A stretch of DNA of 64,000 bases from Cupriavidus phytohabitans (GTDB lineage: Bacteria; Pseudomonadota; Gammaproteobacteria; Burkholderiales; Burkholderiaceae): the NCBI RefSeq assembly GCF_000426345.1, contig NZ_AUFE01000016.1, forward strand, positions 57,001 to 121,000. Direction: 5' to 3'. How positions within the stretch are numbered: the stretch's first letter is position 1; every line of letters begins with the position of its first letter. The translations under genes were made by a program, and so were the position numbers. Of the stretch, positions 44,294 through 53,535 are shown piece by piece. The notes beneath the pieces were generated by a model. The model did not search any database, was not told the origin of the DNA, and saw only the letters and a program-made list of their open reading frames with translations.

Positions 44294-46888
44294 TCAGAGC
44301 CGGCGCGGGCGCACGCGCCCGGCCAGCGCCGTGGCGGCGCCGCGGAACGCATCGACCAGCCGCAGAAGCCCCTGGTAACCCATCTCGATGACTTCCTTGA
44401 GGCCGCGCAGCGGCACGTCCACCGGCTGTTCGTCGATCCAGTGGATCCAGGCGTCGGCGCGGCCAAAGGTGCACTGGATCAGTTGCTGCTCGGTGCGCGC
44501 GTCCATGCCGTCGAAGCGCACACCCATCTGCCGCTCGACATTGCGCGTCACCACCGCCGGGAAATGGTAGCTACGGGTGCCGCGCGACAGGCACACGCCC
44601 ACGTGCGTCCCGGGCTCGACCTTCGCTTCCACCGGCAGCGCCAGGCCCAGTCCGCCGAGCGAATAGTTCTCGGTCTTGCAGGCGAGCGTGCGGCCGTCGG
44701 GGAGCAGCAGCGTCGCCGGCACGCGCATCGGGATGCGGTGCGACACGCGCACCTGGCGCGCCTCGCGCGCCACGCCGATGGCCGCGCCCAGCATCACCAG
44801 GTTGGCCAGCGCCCAGCCCAGGTTCATGATGATCGCCGAGGGCTCGAAGGCAGGATCGAGCAGGATGCGCCCGAAGCCCAGCAGCAGCGCGATCGTATTC
44901 AGCGCCAGCAGCACCAGGTAAGGCTTGGAAATGGTCCAGTCCAGGTATTCCTCGCGGATCTGTCCGCCCTTGGCCGTGACATTGAACTTGCCCAGCTTCG
45001 GGTTGATGAACGCCATCGTGGTCGGCAGCACGATGTACCACGCCAGCACCGATTCATAGACCTCTGCCCAGAACGAATGCCGGTAGCGTCCCTGCAGGCG
45101 CGAGTTGGTGACGTTGGCGACGAACAGGTAGGGCAGCACGTAGGCCATGATCAGCACCGCCGAGGTGTGGATCACATGCAGCCCGAAATACAGGTACGCG
45201 ATCGGCATGGTCAGGAAGATCAGCCGCGGTATGCCATAGAAGAAATGCAGCATCGCGTTGGTGTAGCACAGGCGCTGGAACAGGTGCAGGCCCTTGCCGA
45301 ACATCGGATTGTCGATGCGGAAGATCTGCGCCATGCCGCGCGCCCAGCGGATGCGCTGGCCGATATGGCCGGCCAGGTTCTCGGTGGCGAGTCCGGCGGC
45401 CTGCACGATGCGGATGTAGGCGCTGTTGTAGCCGCGGCGATGCAGTTTCAGCGCGGTGTGGGCATCCTCGGTCACGGTCTCCACCGCGATGCCGCCGACT
45501 TCTTCCAGCGGCGCGCGCTTGATCACCGCGCACGAACCGCAGAAGAAGGTGGCATTCCAGAAATCGTTGCCGTCCTGGATCAGCCCGTAGAACAGGCTGC
45601 CTTCATTGGGCACGCGACGGAAGGTGTCGAAGTTGCGCTCGAACGGGTCCGGCGAGAAGAAATGGTGCGGCGTCTGCACCATTGCGCATTTGGGGTCCGC
45701 GATGAACTCGCCCATCGTCATCTGCAGGAAGGAGCGCACCGGCATGTGGTCGCAATCGAAGATCGCGACGTACTCGCCCTGCGTGTGGCGCAGTGCCGAA
45801 TTGATATTGCCGGCCTTGGCGTGGGCGTGCTCGGTGCGCGCCAGGTAGCCAACGCCGGCGTCGCGCGCGAAGTCGCGCACTTCGTCGCGGGCGCCGTCGT
45901 CGAGGATGTAGATGCGCAGCTTTTCCTGCGGCCAGTCCAGTCCCAGCGCGGCGTAGACGGTCGGCTGCAGCACCCGCAACGGTTCGTTGTAGGTAGGGAT
46001 CAGGACGTCGACAGTGGGCCAGGTGGCGGGATCGGGCGGCAGCTGCGCCGGCTGTCGGTTGAGCGGCCAGATGGTCTGCACGTAGCCGAGGAACAGCACG
46101 ATCCAGGTATAGAGCTCGGCCGCGAACAGCAGGTAGCCAAACACGGCTTCCGGCACGTTCTCGAACTGCAGCGTGGTGGTGATGCGCCACCAGATATAGC
46201 GGCCGGCCATCAATACCGCCAGCGCGGCCATGGTCAGCGTGGCGGCGCGTCCGGGGATGCGGCGCAGCACCAGCAGGCCGACGATGATCAGCATGGCCAG
46301 CAGGAACTGGTCGCGCAGTGGCAGCGGCGTGGTGCACATCAGGATGCCCGCGGCGGCGGCCAGCGACAGCAGTGCCGGCATCAGCCACGGCACGCCGGAC
46401 AAGGTGGGCGACAGCGACTCGAGACGCTGTCCCACGCGTTTCCAGTCGATGCCCGGCAGCCGCGCCAGGATCCGCCGGCGCAGCCGCTTGGCGCGGAAGT
46501 AGACCGGTTCGAGCCAGCTGCGGAACCAGCGCCGCAGCGCGCTGGGCTCGGGCTGCGGCTGCGGCTTGCGGCGCTGGTGCACGTCGGCGGCGAGCGGTGC
46601 CAGCGCGCCTGGCGGCCGCAGCAGCGCGCGGCGCAGCCAGATGCCCGCGCCGTGCTGGTGGCTCGGGATGTCCAGGCGCTGGCGCAGGCGCCGCCGCGCC
46701 CAGCTGGCGGTGAGAAGCGCCACGTCAGGGCGCCCGCGCGGCGGGGTGCGGAAGAACACCCGCAGCAGCCACAGGCTGACCGGAGCCTCGGCGGCCACGC
46801 CCAGCTCGCGCGCGAGCGCGTGGCGCAGCGCCTGGAGCCAGTCGGCCGCGCGCCGGCGCAACGGCAGGGGCAGCAGCGCGCGCATCAT
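44294..46888 (-). CDS. bcsA: Cellulose synthase catalytic subunit BcsA
   Basis: An 864-residue processive glycosyltransferase (GT2) that polymerises UDP-glucose and passes the chain through the inner membrane, activated by cyclic di-GMP. Catalytic signatures: DD at 330-331, DCD at 378-380, TED at 473-475 and QRIRW at 511-515. The PilZ domain shows RIPMR at 718-722 and NYSLGG at 741-746, giving the RxxxR and (D/N)xSxxG motifs for c-di-GMP. A basic N-terminal extension of about 150 residues precedes the first helix, as in E. coli-like enzymes. The ATG overlaps the bcsQ stop (ATGA). Confidence 0.97.
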   Translation of the reverse strand: MMRALLPLPLRRRAADWLQALRHALARELGVAAEAPVSLWLLRVFFRTPPRGRPDVALLTASWARRRLRQRLDIPSHQHGAGIWLRRALLRPPGALAPLAADVHQRRKPQPQPEPSALRRWFRSWLEPVYFRAKRLRRRILARLPGIDWKRVGQRLESLSPTLSGVPWLMPALLSLAAAAGILMCTTPLPLRDQFLLAMLIIVGLLVLRRIPGRAATLTMAALAVLMAGRYIWWRITTTLQFENVPEAVFGYLLFAAELYTWIVLFLGYVQTIWPLNRQPAQLPPDPATWPTVDVLIPTYNEPLRVLQPTVYAALGLDWPQEKLRIYILDDGARDEVRDFARDAGVGYLARTEHAHAKAGNINSALRHTQGEYVAIFDCDHMPVRSFLQMTMGEFIADPKCAMVQTPHHFFSPDPFERNFDTFRRVPNEGSLFYGLIQDGNDFWNATFFCGSCAVIKRAPLEEVGGIAVETVTEDAHTALKLHRRGYNSAYIRIVQAAGLATENLAGHIGQRIRWARGMAQIFRIDNPMFGKGLHLFQRLCYTNAMLHFFYGIPRLIFLTMPIAYLYFGLHVIHTSAVLIMAYVLPYLFVANVTNSRLQGRYRHSFWAEVYESVLAWYIVLPTTMAFINPKLGKFNVTAKGGQIREEYLDWTISKPYLVLLALNTIALLLGFGRILLDPAFEPSAIIMNLGWALANLVMLGAAIGVAREARQVRVSHRIPMRVPATLLLPDGRTLACKTENYSLGGLGLALPVEAKVEPGTHVGVCLSRGTRSYHFPAVVTRNVERQMGVRFDGMDARTEQQLIQCTFGRADAWIHWIDEQPVDVPLRGLKEVIEMGYQGLLRLVDAFRGAATALAGRVRPRRL

Positions 46889-47697
46889 GTCTGGCCGGCC
46901 TCGGTGGCCATGGAGCGGGCGCCCATGTCGCGCACGCTGTCGGGGCCGGCCTTTCCGCGCGCGGCGAGCAGGCTCCAGCCCGATACCCACGAGGCCAGCC
47001 CCTGCAGGTCATGCGCCGCCTGCGAGTAGGGCGTGCTGCGGCAAAAGCTCTCGCCGCGGGCAAAGGCTTCGGGCACGGCGGCGTCCTCGTGCACTTCATA
47101 CGGCAGCAGGTCGCCGTCCAGCGTGGCGCGCAGCAGCACCGAGATATCGGTATGGAGCTGGCGCGCCGGCTGCAGCCGCGTGACCGCCCAGGCCACTGCG
47201 GCGCCGGTCTCGCGCAGCGCCGCGCGCAGCGGCGGCAGCGTGGCGCAGGTCTGCGGCTGGGGCGGCACCAGCACCAGCACGAGATCCGCCGCCGCGATGG
47301 CCTGGCGCGCATACGGCGACGGCCACGGCGCGCTGTCGACCAGCGCCAGCGCATTGGCGGGCAGGTCTACCTGGGCCAGCAGGCCGCGCAGCCAGTGCGG
47401 ATCGCGCTCCATCCGCTCGGCCATGCGCCCTTGCTCGGCGGCGCTGCCGGGATCGCCCCACGGCACGAACAGCACGCCGTCGTCGCTGCGCTGCCCCGCT
47501 TCATTCCAGTTGGCGGTGTTGCACAAGCCCGCCCCGGCCGGCGCGCGCAGGCCAAAGTGGAAGCCAAGCACCCCGCGCGGGTCGCATTCGACCGCCAGTG
47601 CCGGATGGCCGTGCCAGGCCAGCAGCGTGGCGAGCTCGGCGGTGACGGTGGTGCGGCCCGCGCCGCCAACGGTCGAGACGATGGCTACGGTCTTCAT
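46885..47697 (-). CDS. bcsQ: Cellulose synthesis MinD/ParA-like protein BcsQ
   Basis: A 270-residue protein of the BcsQ (YhjQ) branch of the MinD/ParA ATPases, which places or stabilises the synthase at the membrane. The N-terminal loop reads STVGGAGRTTVT: the signature lysine before GG is valine and the Walker-A lysine is arginine, so ATP handling may differ from normal ParA proteins. The rest of the fold (LAVECDPRGVLGFHFGL, LALVDSAPWPSPYA) is intact. It overlaps bcsF and bcsA by four bases each. Confidence 0.88.
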   Translation of the reverse strand: MKTVAIVSTVGGAGRTTVTAELATLLAWHGHPALAVECDPRGVLGFHFGLRAPAGAGLCNTANWNEAGQRSDDGVLFVPWGDPGSAAEQGRMAERMERDPHWLRGLLAQVDLPANALALVDSAPWPSPYARQAIAAADLVLVLVPPQPQTCATLPPLRAALRETGAAVAWAVTRLQPARQLHTDISVLLRATLDGDLLPYEVHEDAAVPEAFARGESFCRSTPYSQAAHDLQGLASWVSGWSLLAARGKAGPDSVRDMGARSMATEAGQT

Positions 47698-47897
47698 TCG
47701 CGCTCTCCGCTTGCTTCGCGCCAGCGCCGGCCGCGGATCACCACCGGCTGCAGCTGGGGCGGCAGCCGCACCGCGCGGCGCGCGCGCGGCAGGCGCCAGC
47801 GCGGCAGCAGGCGCAGCAGCCGGAAGTGCCAGACGACCCAGGCCACCGGCACTGCCAGGATCAGTCCCCAGATGAAATAGCCGAGAAACAAGTCCAT
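47694..47897 (-). CDS. bcsF: BcsF small membrane protein
   Basis: A 67-residue protein with one N-terminal membrane helix (LFLGYFIWGLILAVPVAWVVWHF) and a basic arginine-rich tail. Size, topology and its place between bcsE and bcsQ identify it as BcsF, which in E. coli recruits BcsE and activates BcsG. ACAGGAAACC precedes the ATG. Confidence 0.82.
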   Translation of the reverse strand: MDLFLGYFIWGLILAVPVAWVVWHFRLLRLLPRWRLPRARRAVRLPPQLQPVVIRGRRWREASGERE

Positions 47898-47918
47898 GGT
47901 GGTTTCCTGTCGGGTTGC

Positions 47919-49655
47919 CTAGCGTTGCCGCTTCAGCGGGATGGCAAAAGCCTGCGGCTGCGCGCGCCGGCCGCGGCGCGCGCGCGAGGTCGCTGGCAGC
48001 GGGATCGGCGCGTCCTGCGGCGGCAGTTCTGCCGGCGCCGCCACCGGCGACGGCCCGGGCTGGCTGGCGAGCCAGCCGCTGTAGTCCTGCACCGGGCGCT
48101 GCGCGATATCGGCTTCGAGCCGCTTGAGCGAGCCCAGGATCGATTCGGGATCGCCGCAGCGCAGCTCGCCGCCGAACAGCTCGGACATCGGCCGCACGAA
48201 CACATGGCGGCACGCGGTCTCGACGTTCTCCATGCGGCAGGCGAAGAAGAAGGCGTAGACCGCGTTGCTGCCGGCGGTACAGAGGTCGCCGGCATCCTGC
48301 ATCTGGCACGCGCGCAGCGCGTCGACATGTGCCACCTCGGGCAGCAGCGGCAGCTCCAGCAGTATGTGCGGCAGCCGGATCACGCTGCTGCGCTCGAGCG
48401 TGGTGCGCACCAGCGAGATAAAGTCGGCGGGCGGCACGTAGCCCGTGGCGGCGGTGGCCACCACCGCGGACAGCGCGCTCTTGTAGTCGGGCAGGATCGG
48501 GCGCGAAAACACCTGGCCCTGGATCGCCTCGATCATGGTCTGCACGCGCGCGAACGGCGTGTTGCGGTGGATCACCAGGCTGGCACCCAGCGTCATCATC
48601 AGCAGCTCGTAACGCTGGCGCAGGATCTCATGGTCCTCGCGCACCACGATCTTGAGCGCCTTGCCGCCGTCGTGGCGCAGCTGGTGCACCTGGCCGGCCA
48701 GGGTCTCGAGCTCGGCAATCTGGCCGTAGTGCAGCACCACGGTGGCAGCGACCGCACCGGCGGCGGCGGCCACCGCGGCGGCGTTGTCGTCGACCACCTG
48801 CCAGTGCGCGGGGATCCAGCGTTCGCGCAGCACGGCTGCGCGGCTGACGATGATGCGGTCCTCGTCGGGGGCCAGCAGCGTGGGCGCCTCGCCGGGCGCG
48901 ATGGCGTCGTCGGCGCCGCTGCCGGCCACCAGGCCATGGTCGGCCGGCGAGAAGCGCAGCGGCACCACCTCAGGCGGCAGGATCGCGTCCTTGTGGCGCC
49001 AGAAGCCGACTTCCCAGACAAAGTGCCCATACTGCTGCGCCAGCCGCGCCACGCCGGCGAAATGGCGGTGGAACCCGGCCAGCGACGGCAGCTGCAGCGC
49101 CGCCGCGCCGCCGGGCGGCTCGAGCACCAGCAGCACGCCGCAGCTGTTGCTCGTGCACCATTGCGCCAGCAGCTCGCCATCATCGGCCAGCGCGACCGGG
49201 TCGTTCCAGCGGAAATACCCCTGCGCGCCTTCCACCAGGAACTGGCTGCCCTGTGCGCCGCACTGGTCCACCACGGCCTGCAGCGCTTCGGTCAGCACGC
49301 CGATGCCGGAACGGTCGGGCACGCCGCGCAGCGTGCAGACATTGGCGCGCGGATGCAGCGTGCGCGAGCGTTCGATGTCGAGCCCGTGCGCGCGCAGCAT
49401 GTCGGCGATTTCGGCCGGCTCGCGCGGCGACAGCACCGTGGTGCGCGCGCGCAGCAGCCGTGCCGCGCTCTGCCAGAACAGCGCGTCGCAGGCGGGCGTG
49501 GCGTCGGCATAGACCACGTGCACGGCGGCGGGCTCGAGTGCCGCCAGCGCCGGCGGCAGCGCATCGATGGCCAGCGCCGGACGCGCCTGCAGCCAGGCGC
49601 GCGGCTTCTTGCGCGAGCGCGGCGGCGGGGCGGTGGAGCGGCTGGCGTCGTTCAT
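47919..49655 (-). CDS. bcsE: Cellulose synthesis c-di-GMP-binding protein BcsE
   Basis: A 578-residue cytosolic protein of the BcsE family, which binds c-di-GMP through a GIL domain and boosts cellulose output via BcsF. The N-terminal degenerate receiver-like part, the middle (LETLAGQVHQLRHDGGKALKIVVREDHEILRQRYE) and the GIL-like C-terminal third are recognisable. The first and last 50 residues are rich in arginine and proline. I could not assign the RxGD binding loop with certainty. The start at 49655 lies 16 bp after bcsC. Confidence 0.88.
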   Translation of the reverse strand: MNDASRSTAPPPRSRKKPRAWLQARPALAIDALPPALAALEPAAVHVVYADATPACDALFWQSAARLLRARTTVLSPREPAEIADMLRAHGLDIERSRTLHPRANVCTLRGVPDRSGIGVLTEALQAVVDQCGAQGSQFLVEGAQGYFRWNDPVALADDGELLAQWCTSNSCGVLLVLEPPGGAAALQLPSLAGFHRHFAGVARLAQQYGHFVWEVGFWRHKDAILPPEVVPLRFSPADHGLVAGSGADDAIAPGEAPTLLAPDEDRIIVSRAAVLRERWIPAHWQVVDDNAAAVAAAAGAVAATVVLHYGQIAELETLAGQVHQLRHDGGKALKIVVREDHEILRQRYELLMMTLGASLVIHRNTPFARVQTMIEAIQGQVFSRPILPDYKSALSAVVATAATGYVPPADFISLVRTTLERSSVIRLPHILLELPLLPEVAHVDALRACQMQDAGDLCTAGSNAVYAFFFACRMENVETACRHVFVRPMSELFGGELRCGDPESILGSLKRLEADIAQRPVQDYSGWLASQPGPSPVAAPAELPPQDAPIPLPATSRARRGRRAQPQAFAIPLKRQR

Positions 49656-49671
49656 GGCGTGGCTATGTGGC

Positions 49672-52600
49672 TCAGTAGGTGGAGTATGGCCGCACCGTGG
49701 TGGGCGGGTAGGGCACGGGCCCCTGCTGCCTGTCGAAGACATAGCGCACGTAGGCCTGCGCGCGGTTTGGCGCGTAGTCGCGCGAGCGGTCGATCTCGAA
49801 CACCGCGCCGGCGACCCAGTGCGGCGCGAAGCGGTACTCGATCGCCGCGCCGATGGTGTAGCTGAAGCCGCCGCCGGAGCCGCCGCCATAGGTGGCATTG
49901 CCGGAGAGTTCCTGCAGCCGGGAATCCGTCGGGTAGTACGGCATTGACTTCTCATACGTGCTCGACAGCCCCACCGAGCCGCGCACGCGCCAGGACAGCT
50001 TGTCGCGCCGCCCGGTCCAGTCCAGCGGGATGCCGAACGACAGGTAGCGCTGCGGGCTGTAGTAGCCGCCGTGGCCGAAGCTGTAGTAGCGCTCGTTCTC
50101 GCTGTAGCGCCAGTAGTTCAGCACCAGGCCGCTGATGAGGCGCTGGTCGCGCCGCACGAAGACGGGCACGTCGAAGCCGGTGCGCACGGTGAACTCGCGG
50201 TTGGTCAGGACATTGTGACCAGTGTAGATGCCGTAACCGAGATCGGCGAACAGGCCGAAGCGCCCCACGTCGCGCGCATAGCGCACATGCACGCCGTTGC
50301 GCACCACGCCGCCCCAGGTGGCAGCGGGCGTGACTACGCCGGTGGCCGGGTCGACATGGGCGGGATCGGTGGCGCCCGCGTACGACACCAGGCTGCTGGT
50401 GACGGCGCGCCGCGATACGTCGATGGTGGTCGATGCCGGCCCCATTTCTCCGCGCCAGCGCAGCCCGCCGACGATGTTCTGCCGCAAGAAGCCCAGCGGC
50501 GTGGTGCCGATGTCGGCACGCCAGCTGTTGTAGGCGCCGTTGAACTCGTAGCCGGCGGCCAGCGCGACGCCGCGGTCGTTCTGGCCGATGGGGCCGAGGC
50601 CGGTATTGCCGAGCGCGCGGATGCGCCCGAAGTCGCGCGAGGCGGACAGGTTGTCGGCGGGCAGCGTGCCGGCTTCGAGCAGCACCGTGTCGGCATGGAA
50701 GAAGGTGTGGCCGGTGTAGCCGTGCGGGATGCGCACGTACAGCGGGATCTCGGTCGCCAGCAGGCGCGAGATGCCAGGATCGCCGGTCTTGTGCGAGAAC
50801 AGCACCGCCGAGGCCACCTGGCCTTCGCGCCGGGCTTCGAGCGAGGCGAGCGCGCGGCCGGCCGCGGTGCCCTCGGCAGGGTCGTCCAAACGCGGGCTGA
50901 CGCCCTCGCGTTGTTCCATCACGCGCGCCTCGCGGTACAGCGCCGCGGCCTCGTCGAAATCGCCGCGCGACTGCGCGATGCGCCCGGCCTGCACCGCGAT
51001 GTCGGCGCGCTCGGGATAGCGCTGGCGCAACGGGGCGACCACCGCCAGCGCTTCGTCCTCACGCCGCATCGCGGTGAAGCGGCGCGCGATCGACAGGCGC
51101 GTGTCGATGTCGTCCTCGGCGGTGTCGGCGAGCACCGCGCGCACGATCTCCAGCGCCTGCTTCTCGTCGCCCTGGCGCTCCAGCATGTTGGCCACCATCA
51201 GCCGCGCGCCGGCGTCCCTGGGGTTGGCCGCGAGCACCTGGCGCGCAGCGTCGGCGGCGCCGGCATAGTCGCCCCGGGCCTCGCGCAGGTCGGCCAGCGC
51301 CAGCAGCCAGCGGCGCTCGCGCTGCTGCGCTTCGGGCACTGCCATCAGCGTGCGCTGGGCCCCGGAGAAATCGCCCTCGGCAATCAGGCGGTCGCTCGCG
51401 CGCACCGCCAGCCGCAGCGACTGGTCGTCGAGGTCGGCGCGCTGCGCGGCGTTCAGGCCGGGACGCGCGCGCACGTCTGCGATCCACGCGCGCAGCGCAT
51501 CGTCGCGCTCGGCCGCGGCCAGCAGTTCGCCGTAGCGGATGCGCACGTCGATGGCGGGGTCGTCCGGGTGCGCGTCGAGCCAGTCCGTGACCAGCTTCAG
51601 GCCGGTGTCGGGCTGGCCCAGCGCGATCCATTCGCGCCCGACCGAGGCCAGCATCTGCGGATCGTCGGGCACCTCGGCCGCGGCGGCGCGCAACCTGGCC
51701 ATCGCTTCGTCTTCGCGGCCCTGCGCGGAGAGCTGGCGCGCTTCGCGCAGCAGGCGCTGCGCGGCCAGGTTGCCGGAGAGGCGGCGCATGCCGTCGGAGC
51801 GCGCGGCGTCCGGTACGCCAGCCAGCAGCGCACTGGCGGCGTCGATGTCGTCGACCGAATTCAGGTACAGCGCCGCGGCATAGCGCATCTCGGCGCCCTG
51901 GGCGCTCTGGGCGCTCCCGGCAGCAGCCACCCCTTCGTCCATCACGCGCCGCCCCAGCACCGGCAGGCCCAGGTCGCGGTAGGCGCGCGCCAGCGTGAAG
52001 CGTGTCCAGGGATCCTGCGGCGCCAGCCGGATCGATTCTTCCAGCCGCGCCAGCGCCGGGCTTTGCTTGCGCTGCGCCAGCAGCTGTTCGCCCTGCAGCG
52101 CGAGCAGTTCGGCGCGCAGGCTGCGCAGTTCTTCGGACGAACCCTTGAGGCAGCTCGCGGTGCTGGCGATCAGCGGTCCGCTCTCGTCGCCGCGGCCGCT
52201 TTCGTTGAGCAGCTTCACCAGCGTGCGCAGGCTGCCGATGTCGGGCTCGGGGCCGGCCAGGTTGGCGCGCAGCAGGCGTTCGGCCTCGGCCGGCTGGTCC
52301 TGCGCGATCAGCGCGTCGGCAAGGATGGCGCGCGCATTGGCGTTGTCCGGCTGCTGCTGCAACGCCTGGCGCGCCAGCGCTTCGGCCTGCGCCGGCTTGC
52401 CCTGGGCGTTGGCCTCGCGCGCGCGCGCCAGCGTGCCCCAGAACGTGGCGGTGCCCTGCAGGCTGCGCCATTTGCCGCGGTTGCCGGTATCGAGCTCGGC
52501 GGCGCGCGTGAACAGCTCGCGCGCTTCGTCGTGACGTCCCTGGCGCAGGCGCACCAGCCCCAGGTTGCCAAGCGTTTCGCCTTCGTCGCGGCGCTTGCGG

Positions 52601-53535
52601 TTGGCGCTCTCCAGCGCGGTCTCGGCCTCGCGCACATTGCCCCGCGCCAGCTGCTTCTCGCCTTCGCGCCGCGCCTGGTAGGCCGGGCTGGCCTGCTCGC
52701 GCTGGCGCACAGTGGTGCGCTTGCCGAGCTCGGCAAGCGTCTGCCGCGCGGCGTCGTCGTCCGGCACTTCCTGCAGGTAGGCCTCGTACCACTTGTAGTA
52801 CGCGGGATCGTCGCTGACGTTGTAGAGCGTGCGCCGCCACATCTCCAGCGCGCCCTTGCGGTCGCCGTCGGGCCGCCGGGCAATGCGCTGCAGGATGCCG
52901 AGCCCTTCCTGGCGCGTCGCCTCGCGGTCGGTCAGCAGGCTGGCCAAGGCCATCTGCAGGCGCAGGTCGTCCGGGCTCTGGCGCACGCGCGTGCGCAGCT
53001 CGGCGATGGTGGCCGTGCGCCCGGCGGGCGTGCCGGCCAGGATGCGGTAGTAGTCGATCGCCAGCTCGCCACGCGGGGCGCCACGCGGGGCGCCGCGCGG
53101 GAACAGCTGGCGCAGCCGGGCAATGGCCTCGTCGGACTTGCCGGCGCGCGCCAGCAGCCGGATGCGCGCCATCTCGGCCTTGTCGCGCGTGGCGATGCGC
53201 CAGGCGTCTTCGAGTTCGAGCGTGGCGGGGTGGCCGGGATTGGCCTGGCGCAGCCGGCGCAGGATCTTCTCGGCTTCGAGCGGGCGGTTGGAGCGCAGCT
53301 CGATCAGGCCCATCAGCATCAGCGCGTCGGGCTGGTTTGGATCGATCAGCAGCGCCTTGTCGAGGATGCCGCGCGCCACGTCGGTGCGGTTCTTGGCATC
53401 CCACATGCGCGCGGCGGACAGCAGCTGCGCCAGCTCGGGCGAGGGAGTGGCGGCCTGCTGGGCCAGTGCCAGCGGCGCTACCGCGGCGGCGCCGAACAGT
53501 GCCGGCATCAGCATCGGGTTCAGCGCGCGGGGCAT
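49672..53535 (-). CDS. bcsC: Cellulose export outer-membrane protein BcsC
   Basis: A 1287-residue protein: signal peptide (MPALFGAAAVAPLALA), a long array of tetratricopeptide repeats (for example LEDAWRIATRDKAEMARIRLL, QALQQQPDNANARAILADAL) over about residues 30-900, and a C-terminal outer-membrane beta-barrel ending VRYVFDRQQGPVPYPPTTV. The TPR part scaffolds peptidoglycan and BcsB; the barrel lets the chain out. The start at 53535 has TGGAAG upstream and overlaps bcsZ by 16 bp; the open frame before it is an out-of-frame shadow. A GAPR GAPR duplication at about 53083-53099 is a small local repeat. Confidence 0.95.
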   Translation of the reverse strand: MPRALNPMLMPALFGAAAVAPLALAQQAATPSPELAQLLSAARMWDAKNRTDVARGILDKALLIDPNQPDALMLMGLIELRSNRPLEAEKILRRLRQANPGHPATLELEDAWRIATRDKAEMARIRLLARAGKSDEAIARLRQLFPRGAPRGAPRGELAIDYYRILAGTPAGRTATIAELRTRVRQSPDDLRLQMALASLLTDREATRQEGLGILQRIARRPDGDRKGALEMWRRTLYNVSDDPAYYKWYEAYLQEVPDDDAARQTLAELGKRTTVRQREQASPAYQARREGEKQLARGNVREAETALESANRKRRDEGETLGNLGLVRLRQGRHDEARELFTRAAELDTGNRGKWRSLQGTATFWGTLARAREANAQGKPAQAEALARQALQQQPDNANARAILADALIAQDQPAEAERLLRANLAGPEPDIGSLRTLVKLLNESGRGDESGPLIASTASCLKGSSEELRSLRAELLALQGEQLLAQRKQSPALARLEESIRLAPQDPWTRFTLARAYRDLGLPVLGRRVMDEGVAAAGSAQSAQGAEMRYAAALYLNSVDDIDAASALLAGVPDAARSDGMRRLSGNLAAQRLLREARQLSAQGREDEAMARLRAAAAEVPDDPQMLASVGREWIALGQPDTGLKLVTDWLDAHPDDPAIDVRIRYGELLAAAERDDALRAWIADVRARPGLNAAQRADLDDQSLRLAVRASDRLIAEGDFSGAQRTLMAVPEAQQRERRWLLALADLREARGDYAGAADAARQVLAANPRDAGARLMVANMLERQGDEKQALEIVRAVLADTAEDDIDTRLSIARRFTAMRREDEALAVVAPLRQRYPERADIAVQAGRIAQSRGDFDEAAALYREARVMEQREGVSPRLDDPAEGTAAGRALASLEARREGQVASAVLFSHKTGDPGISRLLATEIPLYVRIPHGYTGHTFFHADTVLLEAGTLPADNLSASRDFGRIRALGNTGLGPIGQNDRGVALAAGYEFNGAYNSWRADIGTTPLGFLRQNIVGGLRWRGEMGPASTTIDVSRRAVTSSLVSYAGATDPAHVDPATGVVTPAATWGGVVRNGVHVRYARDVGRFGLFADLGYGIYTGHNVLTNREFTVRTGFDVPVFVRRDQRLISGLVLNYWRYSENERYYSFGHGGYYSPQRYLSFGIPLDWTGRRDKLSWRVRGSVGLSSTYEKSMPYYPTDSRLQELSGNATYGGGSGGGFSYTIGAAIEYRFAPHWVAGAVFEIDRSRDYAPNRAQAYVRYVFDRQQGPVPYPPTTVRPYSTY

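Noticed and set aside
43607..47029. 1140-codon rightward frame over bcsG and bcsA
   Set aside because: Antisense shadow of two canonical cellulose genes.
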